Below, in pieces: positions 41,507-50,509 of a stretch of DNA of 64,000 nt (the first letter of the stretch is position 1; every line of letters begins with the position of its first letter). Below the pieces are notes generated by a model, which ran no database searches, was not told the DNA's origin, and saw nothing but the letters and a program-made list of their open reading frames with translations. This stretch comes from SZAS-103 sp036496805. Lineage in GTDB: Bacteria; Pseudomonadota; Gammaproteobacteria; Xanthomonadales; Xanthomonadaceae. A program made the position numbers and the translations under genes. Where the stretch lies: assembly GCA_036496805.1 (NCBI GenBank), contig DASXKN010000034.1, positions 62,001 through 126,000 on the forward strand, in the 5' to 3' direction.

Positions 41507-42324
41507 GCGGAAATCTCCCTTTCCTTCAGCGCCAGGAAACTGGCCAGCCAGAACAGGCCCGGGAAGGCCAGCCATAGCGCCGGATAGAAGATTTCCTGCA
41601 GCGTGGACAACGATCGCTGATGATCCCAGTAACCGAGTACGACGTCCGGGCGGCTTCGGAACGCCGTGGACAACAACACGCACGCCAGGAAAAGGAAGAC
41701 ACAGGACAGCCCCGTCTTGATGAAAGGCACGGTGCGGAAATAGAGACTGCCGAATACAGCCATGCCCTGCAGGGAATAGAGGATCAGGAGCAGGCCCGCG
41801 GCGTCGCGCCAGCCTTTCATGCCCGTCCACGGAAACACCAGGCGGTACTCGTCGAGGTCGACCGCAACACGCCTGATGCCATCCGGATGCCTGGCCAAAT
41901 CCAGCGCCTGCTGCAGTGCCTGGTGCTTTGCCTGCCCGTATGCCAGCCATTGATCGGGCGCGTCGACCAGATAGAAAGCCAGCGTGTAGGCCAGCGGATA
42001 CAGCACGGCCACTGTCAGCGCAGCCAGCAGCCATTTCTCGAACACCGATGCCGGGCGCATCAACGCCAGCAACGCCGATGCCCGCGTGGACATGGTGAGG
42101 AAATAGCGGCCCGCGAAGATCGACGCGAGCACGAACAGGCCCGTGAAATAGAAGCCGGTCTGCCCCTTGGTATCGAAGGCGGTGTAACCATTGCCGCCGG
42201 CAAAGAAGATGATCGAAATCACCCCGTGCAACAACATCCCGGCCGCGAGGAACCAGGCATACCTCCGCCACGACTCCGCCCAGTGGGCGCGGGCCAGGCG
42301 CGCGAAGCGGCGCAGCTCAAACAC
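41503..42324 (-). CDS. ABC transporter permease-like membrane protein
   Basis: The 273-residue protein has about six hydrophobic segments (YAWFLAAGMLLHGVISIIFF, FYFTGLFVLASIFAG, WLLAALTVAVLYPLAYTLAFYL, AAGLLLILYSLQGMAVFGSLYF, GLSCVFLFLACVLLST, LWLAFPGLFWLASFLALKE), in keeping with small ABC-2-type permeases. It is coupled to the ATPase gene by an eight-base overlap. No substrate can be assigned. The ATPase, permease and exported-protein order suggests an envelope export or remodelling function. Confidence 0.8.
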   Translation of the reverse strand: MFELRRFARLARAHWAESWRRYAWFLAAGMLLHGVISIIFFAGGNGYTAFDTKGQTGFYFTGLFVLASIFAGRYFLTMSTRASALLALMRPASVFEKWLLAALTVAVLYPLAYTLAFYLVDAPDQWLAYGQAKHQALQQALDLARHPDGIRRVAVDLDEYRLVFPWTGMKGWRDAAGLLLILYSLQGMAVFGSLYFRTVPFIKTGLSCVFLFLACVLLSTAFRSRPDVVLGYWDHQRSLSTLQEIFYPALWLAFPGLFWLASFLALKEREISA

Positions 42325-43189
42325 GGGCCTTCTCCTTCGCCGCCAGAACCGCCAGCACCGCGTCCTTGCGCAGGCTCAGGGCCTTGTATAGCAGCTCCAG
42401 GTGGACCTCGCCGGCGCTGGCGCCATGGTTGACCGCGACATAGGCCTGCTGCATGCCCAACGCCTCGGAATAGAGGATGTCCGGGATCGCCGACAAGGCG
42501 CCCGCATCCGCGGCCACCCCGATGCTCAGCGCCGAACCCAGTTCCGCCATCGTCGCCGACAGCGCCAGGGACGCGCCATCGATGAACAGGATGTGGCTCA
42601 TGATCCGCTCGAGGTCGTGCGCCTGGTGCGTGCTGATCACGACGATCCGCCGGCGCTGCTCGGGCCGCGCCATGATCGCCTTGAACTGGTCCCGACTGAT
42701 GATGTCCAGGCCGTTCGTCGGCTCGTCCAGCAACAGGACCGGCGTGAAGGTCGCGAGCGCGAATGCGACCGCCGCCTTCTTCTTCTGGCCAAGGCTCATC
42801 TCTTCGAAGCATCGGTCTACTGGCACCTCGAAGATGCCCAGGTAGTCGGTGAAGGACTCGTCGGAGAAATTCGGATAAAAGACGGATTGAGTCCGGGCCA
42901 GCTTGTCGGGCCGCAAGTTCGGCAGGTGGAACTCCTCCGGCACGATGTAGACCTGGCTCAGGAAGTCCGCACTGCGCCTTGCCGGGGTGTGGCCGCGCAC
43001 TTCGATGCTGCCGCCCTTGGGGAACAGCAGGCCGGCGAGCAGCATCAGCAGCGTCGACTTGCCGCTGCCATTGCGCCCAAACAGGCCGTAGACGCCAGGT
43101 TCGTCCAGGCGGAGGTTGAAATCCTGGTAAAGCGGAGCCTTTCGATAGCCGAACGACAGTTCTTCAATGCGGATCAAGAGAGGGTCCAA
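42317..43189 (-). CDS. ABC transporter ATP-binding protein
   Basis: The 290-residue ATPase has Walker A GRNGSGKST, Q-loop-like VYIVPEEFHLP, signature MSLGQKKKAAVA (LGQ in place of LSGGQ), Walker B LLLDEPTNGLD and switch ISTHQAHDLE. The LGQKK signature and downstream linker match ATPases of ABC-2 exporters of antibiotic, lantibiotic or Na+ type. It is the first gene of a three-gene minus-strand operon and divergent from ispG (264 bases apart). Confidence 0.93.
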   Translation of the reverse strand: MDPLLIRIEELSFGYRKAPLYQDFNLRLDEPGVYGLFGRNGSGKSTLLMLLAGLLFPKGGSIEVRGHTPARRSADFLSQVYIVPEEFHLPNLRPDKLARTQSVFYPNFSDESFTDYLGIFEVPVDRCFEEMSLGQKKKAAVAFALATFTPVLLLDEPTNGLDIISRDQFKAIMARPEQRRRIVVISTHQAHDLERIMSHILFIDGASLALSATMAELGSALSIGVAADAGALSAIPDILYSEALGMQQAYVAVNHGASAGEVHLELLYKALSLRKDAVLAVLAAKEKARV

Positions 43190-43453
43190 GCCATGCCAAT
43201 GGCCGGATCATCCCATTGCCGATCCGGCGCAACAAGGCGGCGATCACAAGATCGTGCGCTGCCTGCCGGTGCTGGCGGATGCGCGAGCGGCGTCATGCGC
43301 CAGCGGCGACGTCGAACGCATGGAGGCTCCCGGACAACGCAGCGGCAACATCGCGGGTGCCCTGCGGGCCGGCGCCGGCCGCGCTGCCCGACGCCCGGTT
43401 TCGGGCGACCGGCCTCGTACGTCTTACAATGCACGTCCCCACGGAGCGCATGC

Positions 43454-44693
<1,240 letters not shown>

Positions 44694-44701
<8 letters not shown>

Positions 44702-45374
44702 AGGCGGACACTTCCCGGAATCGCCGGCGACGCGCGCATCGGCGCGCCGCGACCCTCGTGCATGGCTGTGCGTGTTGTCCCTGGCCCTGTTCGTCGTCCT
44801 GGCCGCGATGCTCAAGGCGGGGCTGCCATTCGCGTTCGACCGGCCGATCCAGCTTGCCGCGCATTCCCTTTCGAATCACGCGCTCGACCGCGTCGCGCGG
44901 TTTCTTGCCTATGTCGGATATGGCATCGGAGTGATTCCGTTCGATGTCCTGTTCGTCGTCGCGCTCGCGGTGCGCAAGCGGACCCGCGACGCCATTTTCG
45001 CGTTGACGGCGCTCGGCGGTTCGCTGTGGCTGGATGAAGTGATGAAAACCGGATTTGCGCGGCCGCGACCGACGCTCTGGGCGGCGTCGGAAATCCAGCA
45101 TGGTTTCGGCTTTCCCAGCGGCCATGCGATGGCCGTCGCCACGCTCGCTGCCGTGGTCGCCCTGCTGGCGCGGCCGGGTCGCCTGCGCTGGCCGATCTGC
45201 GTTGCCCTTGCCGCGTTCGCACTGGTCGTCGGCGTTTCAAGGGTCTACGTCGGCGTGCACTATCCGTCGGACGTGCTGGCAGGCTGGTGTGCCGGCATTG
45301 CCTGGGCGACCGGCTTGCACAAGGTATTTTTCCGCGCGCAGCGCGGAGGTCGGCGGCTTGCGCCTTCCGGATAG
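44694..45374 (+). CDS. PAP2-family membrane phosphatase
   Basis: The 226-residue inner-membrane protein has about five or six membrane segments. The three PAP2 motifs are present: KTGFARPRP (near 117), FGFPSGHAMA (near 138; His acid/base) and SRVYVGVHYPSDVLAG (near 182; His nucleophile). It could dephosphorylate undecaprenyl pyrophosphate or phosphatidic/phosphatidylglycerol phosphates; the link to ispG through isoprenoid lipid metabolism is suggestive only. Its start overlaps the ispG stop by eight bases. Confidence 0.92.
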
Positions 45375-45400
45375 CACCGGCGAAGTGGAACTCCCGTCCT

Positions 45401-46159
45401 TCAGTGCGCCTTCTGCGCTGCCCGCTGCGGAAGCAGCAGCACGATGACCGCGATCACCGCGAACATGACCAGCGAAGCCGTGTAGCGGCTCAGCGCCATT
45501 CCGCCGTGGTCGACCGGCTTGTCGAGGAAGTCGCCGAGCACCGCGCCGAGCGGGCGGGTGAGGATGAAGGCGGCCCAGAACAACGCGGTGCGCGAGATGC
45601 GCGTCCAGAAATACGCCGCGGCGAGCAGGGCGAGCGCGCAGCCGAAGATCATCACGCCGCCGGTGTAGCCCATGCCGATGGTGTCGGCGGTCCAGTCGCC
45701 GAGCGCGGTGCCGAGGGTCTGCGAAAACATGATCGTGACCCAGTAGAAGGCCTCCGATTTCGGCGAGCTCACGCTGTCGACCGCGATCGTTCCCAGCGTG
45801 CGGTACCAGGTGAACAGCGAGCCCAGCAGCAGGGCGAGCAGCAGGGCGGTGCCGCCGGTGTAGCCGATGCCGAGCGAGCGGTCGGCGAAGTCGGCCATCG
45901 TCGTGCCGACGGTGGTCGTGGCGATGATGGTGATCCAGTACAGGAAGGGATGGAACGTCTTCGCGCGCACCTGCACGATCACCGCGACGAGGAAGATCGC
46001 GGCGAAGATGCCGGTGCCGACGAGGTAGCCGAGGTTCATCGACATCGTCACCGCGTCGCCGCCGGTCTCGCCGAGTGTGGTCGCCAGGATCTTCAGCGCC
46101 CAGAACAGCAGGGTGACTTCCGGAACCTTGCTTGTTGCATGCCGCTCGTTCCCGTTCAT
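45401..46159 (-). CDS. COG4705-type membrane protein with four internal repeats
   Basis: The 252-residue inner-membrane protein has about eight hydrophobic segments arranged as four copies of one unit: residues 24-51, 79-107, 144-172 and 199-227. Each contains T-x-LG-x-x-x-x-D followed by a GxGYxxG-type turn (for example TTLGETGGD with LGYLVG, TLGTALGD with GMGYTGG). The conserved polar residues inside membrane helices suggest a channel or transporter that evolved by duplication. I know the family only as uncharacterised. It is convergent with the PAP2 gene (26 bases apart). Confidence 0.85.
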   Translation of the reverse strand: MNGNERHATSKVPEVTLLFWALKILATTLGETGGDAVTMSMNLGYLVGTGIFAAIFLVAVIVQVRAKTFHPFLYWITIIATTTVGTTMADFADRSLGIGYTGGTALLLALLLGSLFTWYRTLGTIAVDSVSSPKSEAFYWVTIMFSQTLGTALGDWTADTIGMGYTGGVMIFGCALALLAAAYFWTRISRTALFWAAFILTRPLGAVLGDFLDKPVDHGGMALSRYTASLVMFAVIAVIVLLLPQRAAQKAH

Positions 46160-46239
46160 TCCGTGCCTTGCGTGCGCGATGGACCTGCATGATGCCGTGA
46201 TCGCGTCGGCGGGTTGTTAGCCTTGCCTGAAGACCCGCG

Positions 46240-47148
46240 TCATTCGCCGGGTTTGGCCGCTTCCATCGGCGCCGTGGTGGCATGCTCGCGGGCAAGCCGG
46301 GTCTCGCGATGGGCAATGTAGAGATTGGCCGCGAAGATGATGACGGCGCCGATCCAGGTCCAGCGATCGAGCGATTCGCCGAACAGGAAGTAGCCGGCGA
46401 CAGAGACCATCGGCAGTTGCATGAAGCTGATCGGCTGCAGCGCCGACACGTCGCCCATCCGCAGCGCGCGCGTCCACAGCAGTTGCGCGATCGTGCCGAA
46501 CAGGCCGGTGGCGAACAGCCACGCCCACATCGCCGGCTGCGGCCACTGCCATGCGAACACCGCGGGGACCAGCGACATCGGCACCCAGAACAGGTAGGTG
46601 TAGAAGACGATGGTGTCGGGCGCGTCGATCCGCGAGAGCTGCTTGATCTGGATCGCGACGATCGCGCTGAGCACGGCCGCCAGCACGGCGATCAATGACG
46701 CCGCCGAGAACCCGCTGGTGCCTGGCCGCACCACCACCAGCACCCCGACGAAGCCGACGATCACCGCCGCCCAGCGACGCTTGCGCACCTGCTCGCCGAG
46801 CCAGATCACCGCGGCGATGGTGACGAACAGCGGCGTCGAATACGACAGCGCGATCGCCTGCGCCAGCGGCAGGTGGCCGATCGCCCAGAAGCCCGACAGC
46901 ATCGAACCCACGCCGATCGCGCTGCGCAGCAGGTAGCGCGGCAACTGTTGCGTGCGCAACGATGCGCCGCCGGCCAGCAGGATCGGCAGCAGCACGAGCA
47001 GGCCGAAGGCGTTGCGGAAGAAGGCGATCTCGAAGGTCGACAGCGAACGCGAGGCGACCTTGATCGTCAGCGCCATCAGGCCGAAACAGGTCGTGCTGGC
47101 GAGCATCAGCATCGCCGCGCGCAGGAAATGGTTCTGCGTGATTTTCAC
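46240..47148 (-). CDS. EamA-type (DMT superfamily) transporter
   Basis: The 302-residue inner-membrane protein has ten hydrophobic segments in two EamA repeats (LASTTCFGLMALTIKVASR... ALSYSTPLFVTIAAVIWLGEQ, then VLAAVLSAIVAIQIKQLSR... ISFMQLPMVSVAGYFLFGE). Family members export metabolites such as amino acids or nucleosides; no substrate can be given. The GTG at 47148 gives a short N-terminus (MKITQNHFLR) before helix 1; an ATG 12 codons in is an alternative. It lies 70 bases downstream of murB on the same strand. Confidence 0.9.
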   Translation of the reverse strand: MKITQNHFLRAAMLMLASTTCFGLMALTIKVASRSLSTFEIAFFRNAFGLLVLLPILLAGGASLRTQQLPRYLLRSAIGVGSMLSGFWAIGHLPLAQAIALSYSTPLFVTIAAVIWLGEQVRKRRWAAVIVGFVGVLVVVRPGTSGFSAASLIAVLAAVLSAIVAIQIKQLSRIDAPDTIVFYTYLFWVPMSLVPAVFAWQWPQPAMWAWLFATGLFGTIAQLLWTRALRMGDVSALQPISFMQLPMVSVAGYFLFGESLDRWTWIGAVIIFAANLYIAHRETRLAREHATTAPMEAAKPGE

Positions 47149-47218
47149 TACGACACGGCCGTCTCTGCAGGATGCTTCGTCAAGGCCGGCCCATGGCGAC
47201 CGGCTTTTCGCGGTCCAT

Positions 47219-48256
47219 TCACCACGTCGCGCCGACAATCCGCGGCTCCGGCTCGATCGCCACCCCGAAGCGCTCGCGCACCGACGCGGCGACGCGGCGC
47301 GCGAGGTCGAGCAACTGCGCGCCCGTCGCATGGCCGTGGTTGACCAGCACCAGCGCGTGCTGCGCCGAGATGCCGGCGTCGCCTTCACGATGGCCTTTCC
47401 AGCCGCAGGCCTCGATCATCCACGCGGCCGACAGCTTGCGCTGCGCGACATCCGCGAGCGGATACACCGGCAGCTTCGGATGTTCCGCACGCAAGGCATC
47501 GGCGACTGCAACATCGACCTGCGGGTTCTTGAAGAAACTGCCGGCATTGCCGATCAGCGCGGGGTTGGGCAGCTTGCGCGTGCGCAGGCGGATCACCGCC
47601 TCGGCCACGTGCGCGGCGCGTGGCGCGTCGACGTTCATCGTCGCCAGCTCTTCGCGGATGCCGGCGTAGTCCAGCCGCAGTTCGTGCCGGCGCGGCAGGC
47701 GGAATTCGACGGCGACGACGATCCAGCGGTCGGGCTCGCGCTTGAACACGCTGTCGCGGTAACCGAAGGCGCAGGCAGCGTGATCGAGCCGCTGCATCGC
47801 GCCGCTCGCGCGATCGAAGGCTTCCACCGTCGCGATGAATTCGCCGACCTCGCTGCCGTAGGCACCGATGTTCTGGATCGGCGCGGCGCCGACGTGGCCG
47901 GGAATCAACGCGAGGTTCTCGAGGCCTTCCAGCCGCTGCCCGAGCGTCCAGTGCACGAAGTCGTTCCAGCCCACGCCAGCCTCGGCGCGCACCAGCGCGT
48001 GCGCGTCGTCCTGATCGAGGATCGCGATGCCGCGCAGGTCGAGGTGCACGACGAGGCCGGGTGGATCGCCCGCCAGCAGCAGGTTGCTGCCTTCGCCGAG
48101 CACCAGCAGCGGGCCGCGGCGCAGGGAGCCGTAACCGAGCAGTTCGTCGAGCGCGGCGCGGTCGCGCACCTCGGCCAGCAGCTCCGCGCGCGCCGGAACG
48201 CGGAAAGTGTTGCGGGCTTCGAGCGGGGCGTTCTCCAGCAACCGCAGCGACGGCAT
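47219..48256 (-). CDS. murB: UDP-N-acetylenolpyruvoylglucosamine reductase MurB
   Basis: The 345-residue FAD enzyme reduces enolpyruvyl-UDP-GlcNAc to UDP-MurNAc in peptidoglycan synthesis. It is the E. coli-like type I form: an FAD-binding domain with LVLGEGSNLLLAG and GVGWNDFVHWTL, the IPGHVGAAPIQNIGAYGSE motif, the substrate strand RDSVFKREP, the catalytic Ser in NAGSFFKNP and the Glu in EPEPRIVG at the C-terminus. Its start overlaps the pyrD stop by three bases, so the two are coupled. The pyrD-murB pairing recurs in Xanthomonadales. Confidence 0.96.
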   Translation of the reverse strand: MPSLRLLENAPLEARNTFRVPARAELLAEVRDRAALDELLGYGSLRRGPLLVLGEGSNLLLAGDPPGLVVHLDLRGIAILDQDDAHALVRAEAGVGWNDFVHWTLGQRLEGLENLALIPGHVGAAPIQNIGAYGSEVGEFIATVEAFDRASGAMQRLDHAACAFGYRDSVFKREPDRWIVVAVEFRLPRRHELRLDYAGIREELATMNVDAPRAAHVAEAVIRLRTRKLPNPALIGNAGSFFKNPQVDVAVADALRAEHPKLPVYPLADVAQRKLSAAWMIEACGWKGHREGDAGISAQHALVLVNHGHATGAQLLDLARRVAASVRERFGVAIEPEPRIVGATW

Positions 48257-49287
48257 CACACCGAGCCTTCGCGGCGCGCGCGCAGGGCGGTGACGCATTC
48301 GCTGATGAGGTTCGGGCCACGGTAGATCAGGCCGGTGTAGCACTGCACGAGGGTCGCGCCGGCGGCGATCTTCGCCACCGCGTCGCCGCCGCTCATGATG
48401 CCGCCGACGCCGATCAGCGGGATCTTCTCGCCCACCCGCGCGCGCAATCGCGAGAGCACGGCAGTCGAACGCTGGTAGAGCGGCTTGCCGGACAATCCGC
48501 CGGCCTCGCCTTCGAACTTGTGGCCCGCGATGGCCGTGCGCGCGATCGTGGTGTTGGTCGCGATGATGCCTTCCACGCCGGCGTCGAGCATGATCCGCGC
48601 GATGCCGTCGATCTCGCCATCCTCGAGGTCGGGCGCGATCTTGAACAGGATCGGCGTGTCCTTGCGGTGCTGGCTGCGCAGCTTCTCCTGCGCCTCGCGC
48701 AGTCGCCCGACGAGGGCGCGCAGCGGCTCGTCGCGCTGGAGGTCGCGCAGGCCGGCGGTGTTGGGCGAGGAGATGTTGACCGTCACGTAGTCGGCGATCG
48801 GATAGACGCGCTCCAGGCAGAACAGGAAGTCGTCGACCGCGTTCTCGTTCGGCGTGTCGGCGTTCTTGCCGATGTTGATGCCGACGATGCCCTTGCGGCG
48901 CGCCCGCGAGACGTTCTTCACCAGCGCGTCCACGCCTTCGTTGTTGAAGCCGAGGCGGTTGATGATCGCCTGGTGTTCGGGCAGGCGGAACATGCGCGGC
49001 TTCGGGTTGCCCGGCTGCGGTCGCGGTGTCGTCGTGCCGACCTCGATGAAGCCGAAGCCCAGCGAGAGCAGGGCGTCGACATGGGCGCCGTTCTTGTCCA
49101 GGCCGGCGGCCAGGCCGAAGGGATTCTCGAACAGCCGCCAGAACACGCGCGTAGGCAGCCGCGGCGGCTTGCGCGCCAGCAGGTGGTTGGCGCCACTGCG
49201 ATAGGCGGCCTCGACGGCCTTCATCGCCAGGCCGTGCGCGGTCTCCGGGTCCAGCGCGAACAGGAAGGGGCGGGCGAGTCCGTACAT
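48256..49287 (-). CDS. pyrD: Dihydroorotate dehydrogenase (quinone), class 2
   Basis: The 343-residue FMN enzyme oxidises dihydroorotate to orotate with a quinone in pyrimidine synthesis. The short amphipathic N-terminus (MYGLARPFLFALDPETAHGLAMKAVE) is the membrane-association helix of class 2 enzymes. The core has FGLAAGLDKNG, GFNNEGVD, VTVNISSPNTAGLRDLQ with the catalytic Ser, LFKIAPDL, TNTTIAR, and the FMN-phosphate loops VGGIMSGGDAV and QCYTGLIYRGP. It overlaps the methyltransferase gene upstream and murB downstream by start/stop codons. Confidence 0.97.
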   Translation of the reverse strand: MYGLARPFLFALDPETAHGLAMKAVEAAYRSGANHLLARKPPRLPTRVFWRLFENPFGLAAGLDKNGAHVDALLSLGFGFIEVGTTTPRPQPGNPKPRMFRLPEHQAIINRLGFNNEGVDALVKNVSRARRKGIVGINIGKNADTPNENAVDDFLFCLERVYPIADYVTVNISSPNTAGLRDLQRDEPLRALVGRLREAQEKLRSQHRKDTPILFKIAPDLEDGEIDGIARIMLDAGVEGIIATNTTIARTAIAGHKFEGEAGGLSGKPLYQRSTAVLSRLRARVGEKIPLIGVGGIMSGGDAVAKIAAGATLVQCYTGLIYRGPNLISECVTALRARREGSV

Positions 49288-50057
49288 CAGCGCAGGGTAC
49301 CGGCGAAGACGCGCGTAGCGTAGTCGATCCGCACCCGGCCTTCGAGGGCATGGGCGTCGAACAGCCCGCGCAGGGCCGCCAGCATCGCCTCGTGGCGAGG
49401 ATGGCCGGCCTTTGGCGCGTAGGAGGAGGACAGCAGGCGGCCTTGCAGGCCGGCGAAGTCCAGGCTCTGGCCGTGGGCAAAGCGCTGCGCGGCCTGCAGG
49501 CCGGGGCCGAACCAGCGGCGCATGGCTTCGTCGTCGGGATGGCGCCCGGCGATGCGCTGGTAATCGGTACCGAAATCGCGCAGCAGCCGCTCGTAGCCTT
49601 CCTGGAAGCCGTTACCGGTCGCCAGGCGGGTGTTCCAGAACACGACGGCGAGCCCCCCGGGGCGGAGGACGCGCGCCCATTCGCGGTGGGTCGCGGCCGG
49701 CTCGAACCAGTGGAAGGCTTGCGCGGCGCAGACGAGGTCCACGCTGGCATCGGGCAGGCTGGTGCACTCGGCACTGCCGTCGATCCACGCCGCGCGCGGA
49801 TGGCCCGTGAACGCGGCCTGCGCCGCGCTGCGCATCGCCGCGTTGGGCTCGACCCCGATCACCTCGTGGCCCGCGTCCAGCCACATCCGCGTTGAAATGC
49901 CGGTGCCGGCGCCGATGTCGGCGACGCGCCAGCCCGCGTCGATGCCGCATGCGTCGCGCAACCAGGGCAGCAGCGCCGCAGGGTAGTCCGGGCGATGGCG
50001 GACATAGTCCTCGACGCGATCGCTGAAGCGCGAGGTCGGGTCGAGTGGCGGATCCAT
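49287..50057 (-). CDS. Class I SAM-dependent methyltransferase
   Basis: The 256-residue protein has the Rossmann-type methyltransferase pattern: RFSDRVEDYVRHRPDYP, motif I VADIGAGTGISTRMWL, acidic motif VIGVEPNAAM, SAECTSLPDASVDLVCAAQAFHWFE and RVLRPGGLAVVFWNT. This is the small-molecule/unknown-substrate branch. I use the internal ATG (MDPPLDP) because the family core begins there; a GTG 16 codons earlier (50105) is an alternative that would nearly touch the DUF4190 stop. It is coupled to pyrD downstream. Confidence 0.9.
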   Translation of the reverse strand: MDPPLDPTSRFSDRVEDYVRHRPDYPAALLPWLRDACGIDAGWRVADIGAGTGISTRMWLDAGHEVIGVEPNAAMRSAAQAAFTGHPRAAWIDGSAECTSLPDASVDLVCAAQAFHWFEPAATHREWARVLRPGGLAVVFWNTRLATGNGFQEGYERLLRDFGTDYQRIAGRHPDDEAMRRWFGPGLQAAQRFAHGQSLDFAGLQGRLLSSSYAPKAGHPRHEAMLAALRGLFDAHALEGRVRIDYATRVFAGTLR

Positions 50058-50105
50058 GATGGCCTGGCCTCCGGCCGTCTCGATGGCGCGCACGTCGCGA
50101 TTCAC

Positions 50106-50399
50106 CTACTGGTGATGCGCGGCGACCGCGAGGAAGGCCGCGAGGCCACCGAAGAACAGCACGATCGCGACTACCACCAGCAGGAAGATCGCCAGGTGCA
50201 GATAGCCCAGGACCAGGCCGGTGATGGCCAGTCCGTCGCCGTCGAGCGCGCCCTGCGAGCGGCGGATCTCGGCACGCGCCATGTGTCCGCAGACGATGGC
50301 GATCGCCGCGCCGATGAAGAACAGCCCGAAATACGAAACGATCCCGAAGATCAGGCTGATCGTGGCCATAGTGCAGGTCTGGCGGACGGGCGTGTTCAA
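50106..50399 (-). CDS. DUF4190 small membrane protein
   Basis: The 97-residue protein has two membrane segments, the second and larger running IAIFLLVVVAIVLFFGGLAAFLA. Between them is the DUF4190 signature (ISLIFGIVSYFGLFFIGAAIAIVCGHMA, AEIRRSQGALDGDGLAITGLVLGYLHL). Function unknown; the loop carries two acidic and two basic residues. First gene of the methyltransferase-pyrD-murB run, 48 bases upstream of the methyltransferase ATG. Confidence 0.88.
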   Translation of the reverse strand: MNTPVRQTCTMATISLIFGIVSYFGLFFIGAAIAIVCGHMARAEIRRSQGALDGDGLAITGLVLGYLHLAIFLLVVVAIVLFFGGLAAFLAVAAHHQ

Positions 50400-50443
50400 G
50401 GCGATGCCTCGGTCGTGTCTCTATTCGATGTCGTCGTGTTGCG

Positions 50444-50480
50444 GGGAAATATCCTTCCCTTGAAGGGAGGGATATTTCCC
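50444..50480. terminator. 17-bp hairpin
   Basis: GGGAAATATCCTTCCCT (50444-50460) pairs with AGGGAGGGATATTTCCC (50464-50480), with one mismatch and a three-base loop. It lies 29 bases beyond the stop of the ALDH7-type gene and 44 bases before the DUF4190 start, both on the minus strand. It probably separates the two transcripts; a T-tract is not evident. Confidence 0.7.
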
Positions 50481-50509
50481 GTGGTGCGCCGCATGTGTGC
50501 GTGAACGCA

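Noticed and set aside
50058..50105. N-terminal extension of the methyltransferase from GTG at 50105
   Set aside because: Extra residues lack family similarity and the ATG at 50057 begins the conserved region; kept only as an alternative.
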